A stretch of DNA of 64,000 nucleotides from Mesorhizobium sp. WSM3860 (GCF_002294995.1 NZ_NSGF01000023.1:1-64000); one strand, 5' to 3'; numbered from the stretch's first letter, positions 8,701 to 18,473 are shown. The notes: a model not told the origin generated them from the sequence alone. Numbers and translations are program-made.

Positions 8701-8931
8701 ATGGGTCTTTAAGCTCAATTGCCGCGGCGCGGGGAGGGGGCCGCGGGCTCATTCCACCAAAAAGCGGACCCGGCGGAAAGCGCGGCATGTCGCTGAATGG
8801 CAAGCGCGCGCCGTTGATCGCGGTGTGGAACCGCTTGAAACCGCATCAAAATGGTGTTTGGCTGACGAAACGAGGCGGGCGCAAGAACCGTGACTTCGCG
8901 CCGCTTTAAGAACCGCAATGGGAGAAAGTTC

Positions 8932-9867
8932 ATGTCGCGTATGAAATCCTTCGTCGCCGGCCTCGGGCTGGCGGCGCTTCTGTCCACGACCGCGGCCTAT
9001 GCCGGCGATCCGGCGAGCTGCAAGGCCGTGCGTCTGTCGGATGTCGGCTGGACCGATATCCAGGCAACCACCGGGCTGGCTTCGGTGCTGCTCACCGCTC
9101 TCGGCTACGAGCCGCAGGTGATCCAGCTTTCGGTGCCGGTAACCTATGCGTCGCTGAAGAACAAGGACCTCGACGTCTTTCTCGGCAACTGGATGCCGTC
9201 GATGACCAATGACATCAAGGACTATACCGCCGACGGCTCGGTCGAGACGGTAAGCACCAACCTGACCGGCGCCGGCTACGGCATCGTCGTGCCGACCTAT
9301 GTCGCGGATGCGGGCGTCAAGACACTGACCGATCTCGGCAAGTTCAAGGACAAGTTCAACGGCAAGATCTACGGCATCGAGGCCGGCAATGACGGCAACC
9401 GCATCATCCTCGACATGATCAAGAACCCGAAGGACAATCTCGAAGGCTTCGAGCTGGTCGAGTCCTCGGAAGCCGGCATGCTGACGCAGGCCGAGCAGTC
9501 GATGAAGAACAATGAGTGGATCGCCTTCCTCGGCTGGACGCCGCATCCGGTCATGGGCGCCATGAAGATCACCTATCTCGAGGGCATGGGCGACAGCGGT
9601 TTCGGGGCCGCGACCGTTTATACCAACACGCGCAAGGGCTACGCCGCCGAGTGCCCGAATGCCGGCAAGTTCATCTCCAACCTGAAATTCAATCTCGACA
9701 TGGAAGGCGAGATGATGGACGCGATCCTGAAGGGCGGCGATGCCCAGACGGTCGCGACCGACTGGCTGAAGAAGCATCCGGACGCGATCGCGCCCTGGAT
9801 CGCCGGCGTGACCACCTTCGACGGCGGCGATGCGGCTGCGGCCATCAAGACCGCGCTCGGGGGCTGA
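8932..9867 (+). CDS. choX: Choline ABC transporter, periplasmic binding protein
   Basis: 311 aa with a signal peptide (MSRMKSFVAGLGLAALL, then a TTAAYA cleavage region) and an OpuAC-type fold. It closely resembles rhizobial ChoX, the high-affinity choline receptor. Aromatic residues in VGWTD, GNWMPSM, GAGYGI and LGWTPHP match the positions that form the cation-pi box around the trimethylammonium group. The ATG at 8932 has GGGAG eight bases upstream. It is first in choX-choW-choV, and a hairpin at 9901-9930 follows it. Confidence 0.93.
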   Translation: MSRMKSFVAGLGLAALLSTTAAYAGDPASCKAVRLSDVGWTDIQATTGLASVLLTALGYEPQVIQLSVPVTYASLKNKDLDVFLGNWMPSMTNDIKDYTADGSVETVSTNLTGAGYGIVVPTYVADAGVKTLTDLGKFKDKFNGKIYGIEAGNDGNRIILDMIKNPKDNLEGFELVESSEAGMLTQAEQSMKNNEWIAFLGWTPHPVMGAMKITYLEGMGDSGFGAATVYTNTRKGYAAECPNAGKFISNLKFNLDMEGEMMDAILKGGDAQTVATDWLKKHPDAIAPWIAGVTTFDGGDAAAAIKTALGG

Positions 9868-9900
9868 GCCGGCTTTGAGTCCGGCATGATCTCCGGAAAG

Positions 9901-9930
9901 GGGCAGCCGCTGGAAAAGGCTGCCCTTTTT
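9901..9930 (+). terminator. Intrinsic terminator/attenuator between choX and choW
   Basis: A perfect 8-bp GC-rich stem (GGGCAGCC / GGCTGCCC) with a 9-nt loop is followed directly by five T. It lies 33 bases after the choX stop and 58 bases before choW. Such a hairpin inside a binding-protein-dependent transporter operon would stop part of the transcripts. That would give more binding protein than permease and ATPase. Confidence 0.85.
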
Positions 9931-9988
9931 CATATGCTGTGAAAAGGTGACCGCCCGGCAAGGGCGGCGAGGATCAACGAGGGGAAAG

Positions 9989-10843
9989 ATGGATCCGATC
10001 TCTAAATTTCTGGTCGCCTACAAGATTCCCATAGGTCCATGGGGCAAGGCCTTCTTCGGCTTCCTCACCGACAATTTCGACACCGTCTTCAGGGCCTTTT
10101 CGAACGGCCTGAACTTCATCCTCGACGGGGCGGTGGACATCCTGCTCATGGTGCCGCCGGTGCTGCTGGCCCTGGTCGTCGCCGTCATAGCCTGGTTCCT
10201 GCAGCGCTCGCGGCCGCTGGCCATCGGCGTCTTCATCGGCCTCATCTTCATCATCAACCAGAACCTCTGGAAGCAGACGGTGCAGACGCTAGTGCTGGTC
10301 GTCGCCGCCGCCGCCATGGCAATGGCGATCGGCGTGCCGCTCGGCATCTGGGCGGCGCACAAGCCGAAGGTCTACCGCGTCATGCTGCCGGTGCTGGACC
10401 TGATGCAGACGCTGCCGACCTTCGTCTACCTGATCCCGGTGTTGACGCTGTTCGGGCTCGGCAACGCGCCCGGCCTCATCGTCACCATCATCTTCGTCAT
10501 CCCGACAGCCGTGCGGCTCACCCATCTCGGCGTGGTCTCTGTGCCAAAGGCGATCATCGAGGCGGGTGAAGCCTTCGGTGCCACCAAACGCCAGCTCCTG
10601 TGGAAGGTCGAGCTGCCCTCTGCGCTCCCCACCATCATGGCGGGGCTGACCCAGTCGATCATGCTGTCGCTGTCGATGGTGGTGTTCGCCGCCCTGATCG
10701 GCGCCGGCGGCCTCGGCACCGAGATCAACCGCGCTCTCGGCTCACGCCGCATCGATCTGGGACTTGAGGCAGGCCTGGCCATCGTCGTGCTCGCCATCGT
10801 GCTCGACCGGATGACCCGCATCGGCGTTGGAGGCAAGAAATGA
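9989..10843 (+). CDS. choW: Choline ABC transporter, permease
   Basis: 284 aa with about six hydrophobic segments and the BPD_transp_1 fold. The EAA loop is visible near residue 190 (IIEAGEAFGATKRQLLWKVE). It forms the membrane channel for choline delivered by ChoX. The ATG at 9989 has GAGGGGA just upstream; earlier starts lack a site. Its stop overlaps the choV start by four bases (ATGA), which indicates translational coupling. Confidence 0.92.
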   Translation: MDPISKFLVAYKIPIGPWGKAFFGFLTDNFDTVFRAFSNGLNFILDGAVDILLMVPPVLLALVVAVIAWFLQRSRPLAIGVFIGLIFIINQNLWKQTVQTLVLVVAAAAMAMAIGVPLGIWAAHKPKVYRVMLPVLDLMQTLPTFVYLIPVLTLFGLGNAPGLIVTIIFVIPTAVRLTHLGVVSVPKAIIEAGEAFGATKRQLLWKVELPSALPTIMAGLTQSIMLSLSMVVFAALIGAGGLGTEINRALGSRRIDLGLEAGLAIVVLAIVLDRMTRIGVGGKK

Positions 10844-12021
10844 CCGTCGCGGTTGACTTCAAGAACGTCGACATCGTCTTCGGCGCCGATCAGGCCGGTT
10901 CGCTGGCCCTGATCGACAAGGGCGCAACCCGTGCCGAAATCCTCGAAAAGACCGGCAACGTGCTGGGCTGCGCCGGCGCCAACCTCACCGTGCATGAGGG
11001 CGAGATTTCGGTGCTGATGGGCCTTTCCGGCTCCGGCAAGTCGACGCTGCTGAGGGCCGTCAACCGGCTGAATGTAGTGTCGCGCGGCCAGGTTCTGGTC
11101 AAAGACGGCGACCGCACGGTCGACGTCGTCACCTGCGACGAGCCGACGCTGAGACGTCTGCGGCAGAAGCAGGTGGCGATGGTGTTCCAGCAGTTCGGCC
11201 TGCTGCCATGGCGCACGGTCGAGGAGAATGTCGGCTTCGGTCTGGAGCTCGCCGGCGTGCCGGAGGCCGAGCGCAAGGCACGGGTGCAGAAGCAGCTCCA
11301 GCTGGTCCATCTCGACCAATGGTCGAAGAAATACGCGCATGAGCTTTCGGGCGGCATGCAGCAGCGCGTCGGCTTGGCGCGTGCCTTCGCCACCGAGGCG
11401 CCGATCCTGTTGATGGACGAGCCGTTCTCGGCGCTCGATCCGCTGATCCGCACCAAGTTGCAGGACGAGCTCCTGCAGCTCCAGGCGGAGCTGAAAAAGA
11501 CCATCATTTTCGTCAGCCACGACCTCGAGGAGGCGCTGAAGATCGGCAGCTACATCACGATCATGGAAGGCGGGCGCATCGTCCAGACCGGCGCGCCGGA
11601 AGACATCGTGCTGCGCCCGGCCAACGACTATGTCCGCGACTTCATCGCCAATGTGAATCCGCTCTCGGTGCTCACCGCCTGGAACGTGATGCGCGACCGC
11701 CGCGATCTCGAGCAGGGCGAGAATGGCTGGGTCTGGCTCGACCGACGCAAGACGACGCGCTTCAAGATCGACGAGCACGGCCTGGTGGCGGCGGCCGAAC
11801 GCGACGGCAAGCCGGCGGTGTGGGTATCCTGCGCCGAGGTCGAGAGGCAGCCGGAGGAGGGTGCGCAGGTGTTCTGGGCCAATCCCGGGACGTCGCTTAA
11901 GACGGTGATGCTCGCCATGCACCGCTCGCAGACGGCACCGGTCGCGCTGTTCGACGAAGGCTCGCGCTTCGTCGGCGCGATCGGCATCCGCGACGTGCTG
12001 AGCGCGGTGCTCAGGCGGTAG
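10840..12021 (+). CDS. choV: Choline ABC transporter, ATP-binding protein
   Basis: 393 aa. Walker A GLSGSGKST is at residues 61-69, the signature LSGGMQQR near 168 and Walker B ILLMDEP near 190. The last 110 residues form a CBS-like regulatory region, as in the ProV/OpuAA group. It drives choline import for use as a carbon and nitrogen source and as glycine betaine precursor. It is the last gene of the operon. Confidence 0.93.
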   Translation: MTVAVDFKNVDIVFGADQAGSLALIDKGATRAEILEKTGNVLGCAGANLTVHEGEISVLMGLSGSGKSTLLRAVNRLNVVSRGQVLVKDGDRTVDVVTCDEPTLRRLRQKQVAMVFQQFGLLPWRTVEENVGFGLELAGVPEAERKARVQKQLQLVHLDQWSKKYAHELSGGMQQRVGLARAFATEAPILLMDEPFSALDPLIRTKLQDELLQLQAELKKTIIFVSHDLEEALKIGSYITIMEGGRIVQTGAPEDIVLRPANDYVRDFIANVNPLSVLTAWNVMRDRRDLEQGENGWVWLDRRKTTRFKIDEHGLVAAAERDGKPAVWVSCAEVERQPEEGAQVFWANPGTSLKTVMLAMHRSQTAPVALFDEGSRFVGAIGIRDVLSAVLRR

Positions 12022-12128
12022 CAGTTCGGCCTTTGGATCAAGCATGAAGTGTTCGCTGGCGGGCATCTCATGCTTGTTCTAGACTTGGTCGGCAGCCGGG
12101 TGGGCCGCTCGCGCATGGGGCCGATAAA

Positions 12129-13166
12129 ATGATCTTCCGTCAGCTTTTCGATTCCGTTTCGGGCACTTATTCCTACCTTCTCGCCAGCCGGCCCGGCGGC
12201 GAGGCGCTGATCATCGATCCGGTGCTGGAGAAGGTTGAACGCTACCTGCAGCTGGTCAACGAGCTCGACCTCAGACTGGTCAAAGCGGTCGACACACATC
12301 TCCATGCCGACCACATCACCGGGCTCGGCGCGCTGCGCGACAAGACGCATTGCGTGACCGTGATGGGTGAGCAGACCAAGGCCGACGTCGTGTCGATGCG
12401 GCTTGCCGACGGCGACAAGCTTGCCATCGAGGGGCTGGCGCTGGACGTCGTCTATACGCCCGGCCACACCGACGATTCCTACAGCTTCGTCCTGCCGGAC
12501 CGCGTCTTTACCGGCGACACGCTGCTCATTCGCGGCACTGGCCGCACCGACTTCCAGAACGGCGATCCGCGCCAGCAATATGAATCGATCTTCGGCCGTC
12601 TGCTCAAGCTTCCCGACGAGACGCTGATCTTTCCGGCACACGACTACAAGGGCGAGACCGTGTCAACGATCGGCGAGGAAAAGGCGTTCAACCCGCGCCT
12701 GCAGGTGAAGTCGGTGGACGAATACGTGAACATCATGACCAATCTGAAGCTGTCCAATCCGAAGATGATGGATGTGGCCGTGCCGGCCAACATGCGGGTG
12801 GGGCTGCATCAGGACGACATCGCCAGCCGCGGCTGGGCAGTGACCGCCGAACAGGCGCTGGCGCTGGTCGGTCGGCCCGATGTGGCGCTGATCGACCTGC
12901 GCGAGCAGTCCGAACGGGATCGCCACGGCGTCATCCCCGGCGCGATCCATCTGCCCTATGCGCGGCTGCAGGAGAACATCGCCGCCGGCGGCATGCTGCA
13001 TGAGCTGGCGAAATCGACAGCCAAGCAGATCCTGTTCTATTGCGCCTTCGGCGAGCGCTCGGCGATGGCCGTGCAGGCGGCGCAGGATCGCGGGATATCG
13101 AGCGCCCGCCACATCCAGGGCGGCATCGATGCGTGGCGGAAGGCGAGCGGGCCGCTGATGCACTGA
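12129..13166 (+). CDS. Persulfide dioxygenase-rhodanese fusion (MBL-fold hydrolase)
   Basis: 345 aa with two domains. Residues 1-235 are a metallo-beta-lactamase fold with the metal motif HLHADH at 57-62, then a GHTDDS motif and FTGDTL. This matches ETHE1/Blh-type persulfide dioxygenases, which oxidise glutathione persulfide to sulfite. Residues 245-345 are a rhodanese domain whose active-site loop CAFGERS contains the sulfur-carrying cysteine. Fusion of both activities is a known arrangement in sulfide detoxification. cysK downstream strengthens the sulfur theme. It ends 12 bases before the convergent regulator gene. Confidence 0.88.
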   Translation: MIFRQLFDSVSGTYSYLLASRPGGEALIIDPVLEKVERYLQLVNELDLRLVKAVDTHLHADHITGLGALRDKTHCVTVMGEQTKADVVSMRLADGDKLAIEGLALDVVYTPGHTDDSYSFVLPDRVFTGDTLLIRGTGRTDFQNGDPRQQYESIFGRLLKLPDETLIFPAHDYKGETVSTIGEEKAFNPRLQVKSVDEYVNIMTNLKLSNPKMMDVAVPANMRVGLHQDDIASRGWAVTAEQALALVGRPDVALIDLREQSERDRHGVIPGAIHLPYARLQENIAAGGMLHELAKSTAKQILFYCAFGERSAMAVQAAQDRGISSARHIQGGIDAWRKASGPLMH

Positions 13167-13178
13167 AAAAGCGCTTGT

Positions 13179-15245
13179 TCAGTTCAGCCCGATGAGCTTC
13201 GCGCCCCTGCGGAACAGGGCTTCGCCGTCCCGGTCGAAGCGGAAGGTGGCGATGAAATCGTCCGCCCGATAGTCGGGCCATGTGGTGCGGATCGCGGCGG
13301 CGAAGTTTCGCGCCTCGTTCTGGCGGCCGGCCAGCGCCAGGCAATGCGCGGCGATCGCCAGGATGATGACATGCGCGTTGGGCCTGGCCGCAGCTTTCAG
13401 CGCCCATTCGGCGGCTTCGTCGTATTCGCCCAAGCGTGCATGGGCCATGGCCCGCGCGCCCATCATGCCGAACAGCAGTGGGTCAAAGGGGCTGAGATGG
13501 CGCGAGTGATCGGAGGAGCCGATCGCCGATTGCGGATCGCCCGACTGCGAATGGACAAAGGACAGGGCATAGTGGCCGAGCGCGAAGTTCGGGCTGAGGT
13601 CGACGGCCTTTGCCAGCTCGAGCAGCGAACCGTCCTGCTCGCCGCGCAGCCATAAGGCGCGGCCCATCGCCCAGTGCGCGGCCGGATTGCGGTCATCGAC
13701 CAGGAGGCTGTGACCGGCAGTTGCGAAAGCCAGTGACGCCTCACGGTCGCGATCGCCCCAACGCTGGAAGGCATTCTGCCAATGCGTGAAGGAGAGGCCT
13801 GCATAGGCGCGGGCAAAGGTCGGGTCGAGCTTCAGGGCGTCATTGAAGAATTGCTGCGCCCGCTCATTTTCCTGGCGGGTGAACCGGTACATATGCCAGA
13901 GCCCGCGATGATAGGCTTCCCACGCATTCAGCGAATTCGGCGCCTTCAGCATTGCCCGGTTTCGTTCGACGGTCGCGATCTCGGCGGCGATCGACGACAC
14001 GATGCTGTTGCCGATATCGTCTATCACCGTGAAGATCTCGTCCGGCCTGTGCTCGAAGGTCTCGGCCCACACGATCCTCGCGGTGCGGACCTCAACGAGC
14101 TCGACCGAGACGATGACCCTGCCCGAAAGGCTGCGGAGCGAGCCTGTCGCTACGTAGTCGACATTCAACCGGCGCCCGGCGTCCTCCGGCGCGATGTCCT
14201 TCTCGGCCAGCGCGAAGACCGATCCGCGGGCAATGACGAAGAAATCGCGAAGCTTGGCGAGCCGCGTGATGATGTCGTGGGTCAAGCCGTCGGCAAGCCC
14301 GCCGCGAAAATTGACGGCGCTTTCCGCGAACGGCATCACCGCCAGCGAGGCCCGGCGCACCGCGGCGGGTTCGGATTCGACGGCAACGATCGGTGCTTGC
14401 GGGGCCGGAAGAGCTAGCCCGGATCGCGCGCATGGCGTTGCGCTGGAATGGCGGGCTTTTATCTCATGCCATGCTTCCCGCAAGGGAGCGACATCCAGCT
14501 CCTCGGAGCGGAAGAGTTCCGCCGCGGTCGCGAGATGCTCCTCACCGGCGCCGATCTGTCCTCGCCGCGCAAGGTTTTCCAGGAGCGCCACATGTGCGCG
14601 TCCATCGAAGGGCGCGAGTTCCAGCCATCTGTCCAGATAGGCGCCCGCTTCATCGGCTCCCTGCGGGAGCAGGCCGATGATGTGCTCCAGAACGGCGACG
14701 TGGCATGAGCTGAAACGGCGGCGTTGCGCGGTCAGCCAACTGGTGAAATGCGGGCTCCGATCGAGCTCCAGCCCGTCAAGGAAATCGCCGGCGAAGAGCT
14801 GCGCAAGCGCCCGAAGACGCCCGAGGCTGAGCGTCTCAATCCCCTCGGCGACCGCCGCGGCCGCTTCGACGGCATCGACGTTCGTATCGGCAAGACGAAG
14901 CGCCACGGTGTCGCCTTCGGTCTCTACCCTGTGCCGGCCCGGTTCGTTAAGCGCGCCGCGAAGCTTGCTCAGGCACCAGCGAAGCTCGCCGCGCGGATCG
15001 TTCGGCACGTCCCACAGAAGCTCGCAAAGCCGGCTGCGGCTGACGGGATGTGGCGCAAGCGCAAGATAGGCCAGCAGCGCGCGCAGCTTGCGCGAGGAAG
15101 GCAATTTAACCGGCTCGCCGCCACGGGCGAGCGTCAGTTGCCCAAGCAGTCGCAAGCACAGGCCGGCGGCAGTGTCGTTCGGGCTCGATCGGCTGGATTC
15201 CACGTATGTTCCCACGCTTTCTCCAACGCTCACCAGTTGGTCCAT
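13179..15245 (-). CDS. BTAD-domain transcriptional regulator with TolB-like and TPR regions
   Basis: 688 aa. The N-terminus (residues 30-130) is a winged-helix domain of the OmpR/SARP type (LRLLGQLTLARGG, then LRALLAYLALAP). A BTAD-like helical domain follows to about residue 260. After a linker comes a FlgO/TolB-like segment (LAVMPFAESAVNFRGGLADG), and the last 300 residues contain TPR-like helices. Such proteins are abundant in mesorhizobia and their signals are unknown. It is divergent from cysK (171 bases between starts) and convergent with the persulfide dioxygenase, so it may regulate either; this is positional inference only. Confidence 0.8.
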   Translation of the reverse strand: MDQLVSVGESVGTYVESSRSSPNDTAAGLCLRLLGQLTLARGGEPVKLPSSRKLRALLAYLALAPHPVSRSRLCELLWDVPNDPRGELRWCLSKLRGALNEPGRHRVETEGDTVALRLADTNVDAVEAAAAVAEGIETLSLGRLRALAQLFAGDFLDGLELDRSPHFTSWLTAQRRRFSSCHVAVLEHIIGLLPQGADEAGAYLDRWLELAPFDGRAHVALLENLARRGQIGAGEEHLATAAELFRSEELDVAPLREAWHEIKARHSSATPCARSGLALPAPQAPIVAVESEPAAVRRASLAVMPFAESAVNFRGGLADGLTHDIITRLAKLRDFFVIARGSVFALAEKDIAPEDAGRRLNVDYVATGSLRSLSGRVIVSVELVEVRTARIVWAETFEHRPDEIFTVIDDIGNSIVSSIAAEIATVERNRAMLKAPNSLNAWEAYHRGLWHMYRFTRQENERAQQFFNDALKLDPTFARAYAGLSFTHWQNAFQRWGDRDREASLAFATAGHSLLVDDRNPAAHWAMGRALWLRGEQDGSLLELAKAVDLSPNFALGHYALSFVHSQSGDPQSAIGSSDHSRHLSPFDPLLFGMMGARAMAHARLGEYDEAAEWALKAAARPNAHVIILAIAAHCLALAGRQNEARNFAAAIRTTWPDYRADDFIATFRFDRDGEALFRRGAKLIGLN

Positions 15246-15416
15246 GTTCTATCACCAAAGACGACAGGAAGCATCCGGCAGCCCAATTCCATGCCGGAAT
15301 GCCGCCGTTGCCGCATTCGCGGCAGGTCAAGCAACCTAACGCGGCAAGGTGTCGAAACCGCGCCGCCCAAGCCGCCGGTCTGTAACCGGCGCGTGAGATA
15401 GCGAGGAGCAAAGCCC

Positions 15417-16502
15417 ATGTTGCAGCAGTTGAAAATCAGGACCACTGCCGGTCGCGGCCGTCTGTTCGATAGCATTCTCGACACAGTCGGCGACACGCCG
15501 GTGATCCGCATCAACAATCTCGGCCCCGGCCACGCGACCATCTATGTGAAGGCCGAGTTCTTCAATCCGGCGGCCTCGGTGAAGGACCGGCTGGCGCTCA
15601 ACATCATCGAGGAAGGCGAACGCAGCGGCAAGCTGAAGCCGGGCCAGACCGTCGTCGAGGCGACAAGCGGCAACACCGGCATCGGCCTTGCCATGGTCTG
15701 CGCGCAGAAGGGCTACCCGCTGGTGGTGACGATGGCCGACAGCTTCTCCATCGAGCGCCGCAAGCTGATGCGCATGCTGGGCGCCAAGGTGGTGCTGACA
15801 CCGCGCGCCCAGAAGGGTTTCGGGATGTACAAGAAGGCGGTCGAGCTCGCCGACGCCAACGGCTGGTTCCTGGCCCGCCAGTTCGAGACGGAAGCCAATG
15901 CCGCCATCCATGAGGCGACCACGGCGCGCGAGATCATCAACGATTTCGCAGGCTCGCGGCTCGACGTGCTGGTCACCGGCTACGGCACCGGCGGCACCGT
16001 GGCCGGTGTCGGCCGGGTGCTGCGCCGCGAGCGGCCGGATGTCCGCATCGTGCTTGCCGAACCGGCGAACGCGCAGCTTATCGGCAGCGGCAAGGCGCAG
16101 GAGCGTGGCCAAGGCGGTGCCCCGTCCGCCAGCCATCCCGCCTTCGAGCCGCATCCGATCCAGGGCTGGACGCCCGACTTCATCCCCAACGTGCTGCAGG
16201 AGGCGATCGACAAGCGCTACTATGACGATGTGGTGCCGATCGCCGGTCCGGAAGGCATTAAATGGGCCAAGGCCCTGGCGCAGCAGGAAGGCATCTTCAC
16301 CGGCATTTCAGGCGGCGCCACCTTCGCCGTCGCGCGCCAGATCGCGGGGACCGCTCCGGCCGGCTCGGTGATCCTGTGCATGCTGCCCGACACCGGCGAG
16401 CGCTACATGTCGACGCCGCTCTTCGACGGCATCGAGGCTGAGATGAATGCCGAGGAGATGGCATTGTCGCGCTCGACACCAAGCTGCCGGTTCGACGCCT
16501 GA
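15417..16502 (+). CDS. cysK: Cysteine synthase A (O-acetylserine sulfhydrylase)
   Basis: 361 aa, PLP-dependent. Lysine 56 in NPAASVKDR is the Schiff-base residue. TSGNTGIG binds substrate, and GTGGTVAGVG with GISGG binds the cofactor phosphate. It makes cysteine from O-acetylserine and sulfide. An AGGAG-like site precedes the ATG at 15417. The protein is somewhat longer than the usual 310-330 aa because of a C-terminal tail after the MLPDTGERY motif. It is placed between a persulfide dioxygenase and a decarboxylase. Confidence 0.92.
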   Translation: MLQQLKIRTTAGRGRLFDSILDTVGDTPVIRINNLGPGHATIYVKAEFFNPAASVKDRLALNIIEEGERSGKLKPGQTVVEATSGNTGIGLAMVCAQKGYPLVVTMADSFSIERRKLMRMLGAKVVLTPRAQKGFGMYKKAVELADANGWFLARQFETEANAAIHEATTAREIINDFAGSRLDVLVTGYGTGGTVAGVGRVLRRERPDVRIVLAEPANAQLIGSGKAQERGQGGAPSASHPAFEPHPIQGWTPDFIPNVLQEAIDKRYYDDVVPIAGPEGIKWAKALAQQEGIFTGISGGATFAVARQIAGTAPAGSVILCMLPDTGERYMSTPLFDGIEAEMNAEEMALSRSTPSCRFDA

Positions 16503-16590
16503 AGACAAATCGCGGCGCTGCTGTCCACTGGGATGGCGGCGCCGCGCGACGATCCAGGAAATGATCGGGTGCCTTTTGGGGGTGGAGCGA

Positions 16591-18072
16591 ATGGACAGCG
16601 TGCAGGAAACAGCGGTGATGGATGAGACGCTCGACCCGCCAGACTGGGCCGAGACGCAGGCCCTGTCGCATCGGATCGTCGAGGATGCCGTCGCTTATCT
16701 CAAGGATGTCCGGGATCGTCCGGTGTGGCGCCAAATGCCGGCCGAGGTTCGCGCCTTCTTTTCGGCGCCGCTGCCGCGCGAGCCGGCGCCGATAGCCGAC
16801 GTCTATGGCGATGTCGCCCGCAATGTCATGGCCTATCCGATGGGCAATATCCATCCGCGCTTCTGGTCCTGGTATATGGGCTCAAGCAATTTCACGGGCG
16901 CGCTCGGCGATTTTCTGGCGTCGGTACAGGGCTCGAACCTCGGCGGCGGCAATCACGCCGCCGGGCTGCTGGACAGCCAGGTGGTCGACTGGTGCAAGGA
17001 GATGGTGGGCTTCCCGGCTTCGGCCAGCGGCACGCTAGTCAGCGGCGGCTCGATGGCCAACCTCATCGGGCTGACCGTGGCGCGCAATGCCAAAGCCGGC
17101 GTCGATGTGCGCGAAAGAGGGGTCGGGGCGATCCCAAAGCCGTTGCGCTTCTACGCCTCGGACCAGGTCCATTCCTGTCATCGCAAGGCCATGGAAGCGC
17201 TCGGCCTCGGCAACCGGGCGCTGCGGCGCGTCTCGACCGACGCGGATTTGCGCTTCGATGTCGATGCGCTGAAGACCGCCATCGCGGAAGACCGCGCGGC
17301 AGGTTTCAAGCCGGCTTGCATCATCGGCACCGCAGGCACCGTCAATACCGGCGCGATCGACGACCTCAAGGCGTTGGCCGTGTTGGCGGCGGAGGAAGAC
17401 CTCTGGTTTCATGTCGATGGCTGCATCGGCGCCCTGATCGCCATCGCGCCTGAAAACAGATCGCTTGTTGCCGGCATCGAACGCGCCCATTCCATCGCGC
17501 TCGACCCGCACAAATGGCTGCACGCGCCCTTCGAAGCGGGCTGTGCGCTGGTTCGCGATGCCGTCGCCCACCGCAACACGTTCGCCGTCACGCCGGAATA
17601 TCTGGAATCGACGCCGCGCGGCCTCGCCTCCGGGCAATGGCTGCACGACTATGGCCTGCAGACATCGCGCGGCTTTCGGGCGCTCAAGATCTGGATGGCG
17701 CTCAAGGAGCATGGCATCGAGAAATTCGGGCGGCTGATCGACCAGAACATCGCTCAGGCCGGTTATCTGACCGAGCTGATCCGGGCCGAGCCGGCGCTCG
17801 AGCCGACGGCGCCGACCACCATCAACATCGTCTGCTTCCGCCATCGCCTGGACGGCGCCTCCGAGGAACGGCTCAAGGCATTCAACACCGAAATCATGCT
17901 CAGGCTGCAGGAAGACGGCATCGCCGCCGTCTCCGACACCACGGTGCACGGGCAGCATTGCCTGCGGGTGGCGATCACCAACCACCGAACGCGGCGCGAC
18001 GACCTCGATCTCCTGCTGCATGAGACGCTTCGCATTGGAGCGGAAATCAAGGCTGCGAGCCCACCGGTCTGA
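16591..18072 (+). CDS. PLP-dependent group II decarboxylase (aromatic amino acid/tyrosine decarboxylase-like)
   Basis: 493 aa. The cofactor lysine is in DPHKW (residue 308), preceded by FHVDGCIGA with the PLP-contacting aspartate and by GTAGTVNTGA. These are the hallmarks of the aromatic-L-amino-acid and glutamate decarboxylase fold. The substrate cannot be told from sequence; bacterial relatives act on tryptophan, phenylalanine, DOPA or aspartate. The start ATG 16591 has GGAG four to seven bases upstream. The longer frame from 16447 would overlap cysK and is not used. Confidence 0.85.
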   Translation: MDSVQETAVMDETLDPPDWAETQALSHRIVEDAVAYLKDVRDRPVWRQMPAEVRAFFSAPLPREPAPIADVYGDVARNVMAYPMGNIHPRFWSWYMGSSNFTGALGDFLASVQGSNLGGGNHAAGLLDSQVVDWCKEMVGFPASASGTLVSGGSMANLIGLTVARNAKAGVDVRERGVGAIPKPLRFYASDQVHSCHRKAMEALGLGNRALRRVSTDADLRFDVDALKTAIAEDRAAGFKPACIIGTAGTVNTGAIDDLKALAVLAAEEDLWFHVDGCIGALIAIAPENRSLVAGIERAHSIALDPHKWLHAPFEAGCALVRDAVAHRNTFAVTPEYLESTPRGLASGQWLHDYGLQTSRGFRALKIWMALKEHGIEKFGRLIDQNIAQAGYLTELIRAEPALEPTAPTTINIVCFRHRLDGASEERLKAFNTEIMLRLQEDGIAAVSDTTVHGQHCLRVAITNHRTRRDDLDLLLHETLRIGAEIKAASPPV

Positions 18073-18098
18073 AGCGAGGCAAGACCGAAAGCTCTATC

Positions 18099-18473
18099 TC
18101 AGCTGACCGCCAGCGGCGCTCCCGGCAGATAAAGCGCGATCGGCCGGATCTCATAGACAGCGGTGGGATTCACGCGCTTGAGATCGCGAGCCACCGCTAT
18201 CGCCTCGTCCTGGTTGGCGCAATCGAGGACATAGAGGCCGAGCAACTGCTCCTTGGTCTCAGCAAAGGGGCCGTCGATCACCAGGCCGTCGCCCGGACCG
18301 CGCAGCGTGACGGCTTTCGCCGTCTCGCCCAGCCTGGCCGCCGGGCCCAGCTTGCCGGCGCGGGTCAGCCTGTCGTTGATCTCGAGCAGATCTTTCATGA
18401 CGGCGGCATCCTCGTCGGGCGTCCAGGACTGGACGGTCTCTTCGACGTGATAGGCAAGGATCGCGTAGAACAT
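18099..18473 (-). CDS. YciI-family protein
   Basis: 124 aa with the YCII-related fold of the ferredoxin-like type. It starts MFYAILAYHVEE and carries the D-G-P-F motif (VIDGPFAETKEQLLGLYVLD) typical of the family. These proteins are often fused to or encoded near extracytoplasmic sigma factors and their function is mostly unknown. A GGAG site lies eight bases before the ATG. I see no sigma factor nearby. Confidence 0.8.
   Translation of the reverse strand: MFYAILAYHVEETVQSWTPDEDAAVMKDLLEINDRLTRAGKLGPAARLGETAKAVTLRGPGDGLVIDGPFAETKEQLLGLYVLDCANQDEAIAVARDLKRVNPTAVYEIRPIALYLPGAPLAVS

Noticed and set aside
12040..12075. AAGCATGA / TCATGCTT inverted repeat after choV
   Set aside because: The stem is only 8 bp with a 20-nt loop and no T-run, so it is not convincing as a terminator or operator.
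16447..16590. Longer start for the PLP decarboxylase
   Set aside because: It would overlap the cysK coding end and lacks a ribosome site, while ATG 16591 has GGAG at the right distance.
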